From assembly GCF_000621125.1 (NCBI RefSeq), contig NZ_JHZC01000011.1, positions 62,001 through 126,000 of the forward strand: a stretch of DNA of 64,000 bases, written 5' to 3'. Each line of letters begins with the position of its first letter. Position 1 is the stretch's first letter. Positions 60,926 to 64,000 of the stretch are shown in pieces. The translations under genes and the position numbers were made by a program. The notes beneath the pieces were generated by a model. The model searched no databases and was not told the origin of the DNA. It worked only from the letters and a program-made list of their open reading frames with translations. Source of the stretch: Maribacter antarcticus DSM 21422 (lineage in GTDB: Bacteria; Bacteroidota; Bacteroidia; Flavobacteriales; Flavobacteriaceae).

Positions 60926-63900
60926 TTACTCCTCTACAAACAAATAATTCAACTTTAAGTTATTAAATGCGGCGTTGAAATCTTGCAACTCTTTGTCGAG
61001 CATCGAATCAAAGGCTTTTAATTGTGTTTCAATCTTACCTGTGAGTTCTTTTTGAACAGCTATGTCTTGATCTGTTGGCGGAAAGTCATCTATCCCCACC
61101 AAGCGGTTCAAATGTGCCAATTTATTCGTCAAACGAATGGGGAAATTCAAAGGATCTTGACCACTTCTGTTCTGCGTTTGATACAAGGCCTTTTCGATTT
61201 TTCCAAATTCCTCTTTCATTGCTTTTGCCTTTTCTACCAAGGCTGCCGTTTGCTCGCTGCTTTTGTATTGTTTAGCAAAAGCATCCAATTGGCTATTAAC
61301 GCCTCTTATTTTCTTTATTGATCCATGTGCCTTATTAATAGTCGTATTGATACTTGAAATAAAATCGTGCTGCTTTTGCATATCGGATATGGATACCTCA
61401 GCCCGTGGATCAGGTATGATGGTGAATTCTTGCGATTGGCTAGTCCCGTTCACATTCAGATGTACTTTATACTTCCCAGGTACTGCTTTTGGTCCGTTGA
61501 AGCCCGCTGCCCAGAAAATCATACCCTCTAAGGTTTCGGCTTTTTTACCACGTGTATTCCACACATGAGTGTTTCCTCCTTTTTCGACTTTTAGCTTCTT
61601 GTCTTTCTCTTTTGATGTATTATTGAAGGATGCCAAAGTATCTCCAGCTATGGTTGTATAGGTGATTGCAATACTATCTTTCTCTGCAAGGTTCTTCAAA
61701 TAGAAATTAGAGATTACGCCGTTTGGATGATTCATACCTTCTGTTTTGGAAGGTTCACTGCTTGCACGACCTTTGGTGCGATAACTATCCTTTGGTTGGT
61801 ATATAATGGATGCCATACGCTTCTTTCCTGCATCCAATTGATGAAGGACGGTAAGGTCATCTAAAATCCATAAGCTTCTTCCTTGAGTGGCTACAATTAA
61901 ATTGTTGTCTTTGATAGCCAAATCGGTAATTGGAACGATGGGAAGATTCATTTGAAACGGACTCCAATTCGCGCCATCATCAAAGGAAATATACATTCCT
62001 GTTTCGGTGCCAGCATAGAGTAAGCCTTTTCTTTTTGGGTCTTCGCGAACGACCCTTGTAAAATGCTCCCTATTTATACCATTCGTTATTTTCTTCCATG
62101 TCTTCCCGTAATCAGTAGTCTTATAAAGATAGGGAGCAAAATCACCCAACTTGTATTTAGTTGCTGCCACATAGCATGTCCCCTCGTCAAAAGCGGAAGG
62201 TTCTATGCTGTTTATCATATTCCATTCTGGCATTCCGGCGGGGGTTACATTTTCCCAATTGGCACCGCCATCTTTGGAGACATGAATTAATCCGTCATCA
62301 CTTCCTACCCATAACAATCCTTCTTTTAAGGGACTCTCATTAGCCGCGAAAATAGTACAGTAATACTCTACTCCTGTATTGTCTTGCGTAATTGGTCCAC
62401 CACTAGAGACCAATTTAGCAGGATCATTTCGTGTTAAATCATCCGAAAGTAAATCCCAACTTTGACCTTCGTTCGTACTCATATGAACATGCTGTGAAAA
62501 GGTATATAATTTCTTCGGGTCGTGCTTACTAAACATGATAGGAAAATTCCACTGAAATCGATATTTCATTCCATCTGCACCATATCCCATTGGGTTATCA
62601 GGCCAAACGTTGATACCTCTAACAGTTCCTGTTTTGTGATTTACACGGGTAAGGAAACCACCATAAGAACCTCCATAGACAATATCATTATTTAAAGGGT
62701 CAACCGCAATATGGGCGGACTCGCCCCCTGCAGTTTGTTCCCAATCGTCTTCGCTTATACTGCTTCCGTCGCTACGGTGATTCACGCGCAACGTCGAATT
62801 ATCTTGCTGCGCTACATAAATACGATACGGATGCGAATTATCAGTAGTCACGCGATAATATTGTGCCGTGGGTTGGTTGTGGTAGGTACTCCATGTTTCA
62901 CCAGCATCATAGGAAATCTGGGCGCCACCATCATCACCAATAATCATACGCTTGGAATCTTCAGGCGCAATCCACAAATCGTGGTGGTCGCCATGGGGAG
63001 CGTTAAAAGTATTAAACGTCTTTCCCCCATCCGTAGAACGATGGTAACGCACATTCATCACATACACCGTATTCTCATCTTCCGTATCAGCATACAAACG
63101 GGTGTAGTACCAAGCACGTTGGCGTAGCTTCCGTTCGCTATTTATCTGTGTCCACTCTTTTCCACCATTATCAGAGCGATACAATCCTCCTTTTTCTTTG
63201 TTTTCGACTAAGGCCCAAACACGCTCAGAGTTTTTTGGGGAAACCGTTACTCCAATAATACCCAAGGTATCTTTTGGGAAGCCTTCATTCTTTGAAATCT
63301 CTGCCCACGTTTCACCACTATCGGTACTCTTCCATAAACCAGAACCGTCGCCACCGCTACTTAAACTATACGGCGTACGTTGCGCACGCCATGAAGAAGC
63401 GTATAAAATACGTGGATTGTTCGGGTCTAACGTAAGGTCTACAAAACCAGATTGGTCGTTGATAAATAATTTCTTACTCCATGTTTTTCCACCGTCGGTA
63501 CTTTTATAGATACCACGGTCTTGTGTAGGCTTGTAAATATTCCCGAGTACAGCAGCATATACGATATCTGCATTAGTAGGGTGAATACGAATTCGCGGTA
63601 CATGGCGACTATTTTTTAACCCTGCGGATGTCCAAGTTTTACCTCCGTTTTCTGTTTTCCAAATACCATAACCTGAAGAGACATTACCACGAAGGGTTTT
63701 TTCACCACCACCTACATAAATCACATTCGGGTCACTTTTAGCGACCTCAACAGCACCAATACTACCCCCAAAATAACCGTCGGAAATATTAGCCCAAGTA
63801 CGTCCACCATCTAATGTTTTCCAAACACCACCCCCTGCAGCACCAAAATAAAAGAGATTGGGTTCACCAGGCACGCCAGTTACAGCAGCCGATCGCCCCC

Positions 63901-64000
63901 CACGATGCGGTCCGATAGATCGATACTCCATGCTGGAGTACAAATCTTCAGGATACGAAACGGTTATCTGATCAGATTTCTTTTTTCTTTGAGCTTGTAA
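60926..64000 (-). CDS. Giant secreted BNR/sortilin-like protein (5' partial)
   Basis: The frame is open to the right edge, so the N-terminus lies outside; the first visible residues LQAQRKKKSDQITVSYPEDL look like the end of a signal peptide (LQAQ) followed by the mature start. A Met at 63943 region is internal. The body carries Asp-box repeats (TLDGGRTWANIS, TENGGKTWTSAG, STDGGKTWSKKL, STDSGETWAEIS, SKDGGANWENVTP, TTDYGKTWKKIT) as in the paralogue at 54678, then a linker, a FnIII-like part and a helical C-terminal region (about 850-1000) ending LNYLFVEE. It shares MEYRSIGPHRGGRS-like start residues with the paralogue's [12 protein letters not shown]. Function unknown, likely an exported or surface protein. 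Confidence 0.9.
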   Translation of the reverse strand, partial: LQAQRKKKSDQITVSYPEDLYSSMEYRSIGPHRGGRSAAVTGVPGEPNLFYFGAAGGGVWKTLDGGRTWANISDGYFGGSIGAVEVAKSDPNVIYVGGGEKTLRGNVSSGYGIWKTENGGKTWTSAGLKNSRHVPRIRIHPTNADIVYAAVLGNIYKPTQDRGIYKSTDGGKTWSKKLFINDQSGFVDLTLDPNNPRILYASSWRAQRTPYSLSSGGDGSGLWKSTDSGETWAEISKNEGFPKDTLGIIGVTVSPKNSERVWALVENKEKGGLYRSDNGGKEWTQINSERKLRQRAWYYTRLYADTEDENTVYVMNVRYHRSTDGGKTFNTFNAPHGDHHDLWIAPEDSKRMIIGDDGGAQISYDAGETWSTYHNQPTAQYYRVTTDNSHPYRIYVAQQDNSTLRVNHRSDGSSISEDDWEQTAGGESAHIAVDPLNNDIVYGGSYGGFLTRVNHKTGTVRGINVWPDNPMGYGADGMKYRFQWNFPIMFSKHDPKKLYTFSQHVHMSTNEGQSWDLLSDDLTRNDPAKLVSSGGPITQDNTGVEYYCTIFAANESPLKEGLLWVGSDDGLIHVSKDGGANWENVTPAGMPEWNMINSIEPSAFDEGTCYVAATKYKLGDFAPYLYKTTDYGKTWKKITNGINREHFTRVVREDPKRKGLLYAGTETGMYISFDDGANWSPFQMNLPIVPITDLAIKDNNLIVATQGRSLWILDDLTVLHQLDAGKKRMASIIYQPKDSYRTKGRASSEPSKTEGMNHPNGVISNFYLKNLAEKDSIAITYTTIAGDTLASFNNTSKEKDKKLKVEKGGNTHVWNTRGKKAETLEGMIFWAAGFNGPKAVPGKYKVHLNVNGTSQSQEFTIIPDPRAEVSISDMQKQHDFISSINTTINKAHGSIKKIRGVNSQLDAFAKQYKSSEQTAALVEKAKAMKEEFGKIEKALYQTQNRSGQDPLNFPIRLTNKLAHLNRLVGIDDFPPTDQDIAVQKELTGKIETQLKAFDSMLDKELQDFNAAFNNLKLNYLFVEE

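Noticed and set aside
61022..63509. Several long plus-strand frames opposite the giant BNR gene
   Set aside because: They are shadows of the repeat-rich gene; their Ser/Pro/Cys-rich translations have no domain or signal logic.
1..64000. CRISPR arrays, tRNA or rRNA genes, IS elements
   Set aside because: I looked for repeated spacer-like units, T-arm GTTCRA patterns in the gaps and transposase motifs and saw none; short or degenerate cases could be missed without a search tool.

Overview
The window looks like chromosomal DNA of a marine Flavobacteriaceae (Bacteroidota). The evidence is the low G+C content, Bacteroidota -7 promoter elements of the form TAnnTTTG in front of many genes, few Shine-Dalgarno sequences, family-typical proteins (DUF3078, DUF3109, MarC, HemJ, LytTR/LytS pairs, DUF1080 and GMC oxidoreductases, BNR/sortilin-like giants) and conserved pairs such as dxs-DUF3078 and yicC-gmk-nadD. 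I cannot fix the genus. I saw no rRNA, tRNA, IS element, prophage or CRISPR array.

Layout. 1-10 kb: the 3' end of aspS, an NAD(P)-binding protein, a visibly decayed two-gene locus (TonB-like secreted protein plus TPR lipoprotein, 1341-2658), a ClC chloride channel with CBS domains, a cold-shock protein, tadA, dxs-DUF3078 and dgt. 10-15 kb: a phosphate-uptake block with a phosphate-selective porin, a PiT transporter carrying a PhoU-like tail, and an upstream carboxypeptidase-regulatory-like secreted protein. The porin and the secreted-protein gene share a 19-bp direct-repeat motif (11-bp period) at the same distance from the -7 element, which I read as a Pho box. Between them lies a short transcription unit (promoter, 19-codon ORF, strong terminator) that I could not match to a known RNA. 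15-17.6 kb: nadD, gmk and yicC.

17.9-30.7 kb is the main accessory region, a keto-sugar catabolic island. It has two DUF1080 (3-keto-disaccharide hydrolase) lipoproteins, three TIM-barrel sugar isomerase/epimerases, two GMC oxidoreductases, a gluconate-dehydrogenase-type small subunit, a Gfo/Idh/MocA oxidoreductase and a nucleoside:H+ symporter-type MFS permease. The likely scheme is C3 oxidation of a glycoside by GMC plus small subunit, cleavage by the DUF1080 proteins, and isomerisation and reduction by the other enzymes. One GMC paralogue has substitutions in both its FAD glycine motif and its active-site histidine motif. 30.7-32.5 kb is gene-poor, with strong hairpins and a small secreted protein pair divergent from a LytTR regulator/TPR-LytS kinase pair (32.8-35.6 kb).

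35.5-54.5 kb is a mosaic of housekeeping and unknown genes: DUF3109, MarC, S41 protease, dCMP deaminase, HupE/UreJ, DnaJ/TerB, bacilliredoxin, PlsC, HD hydrolase, a PAS histidine kinase, a membrane AraC regulator, glycosyltransferase 2, a PolB-type exonuclease whose catalytic N-terminus lies upstream of its first ATG, Ogt, a CNNM/CBS protein, a class-C beta-lactamase-fold hydrolase and HemJ. 54.6-64 kb holds two ~1000-aa secreted BNR/sortilin-like proteins flanking a sugar porter, an SDR and an unknown 149-aa protein. The second giant gene runs off the right edge.
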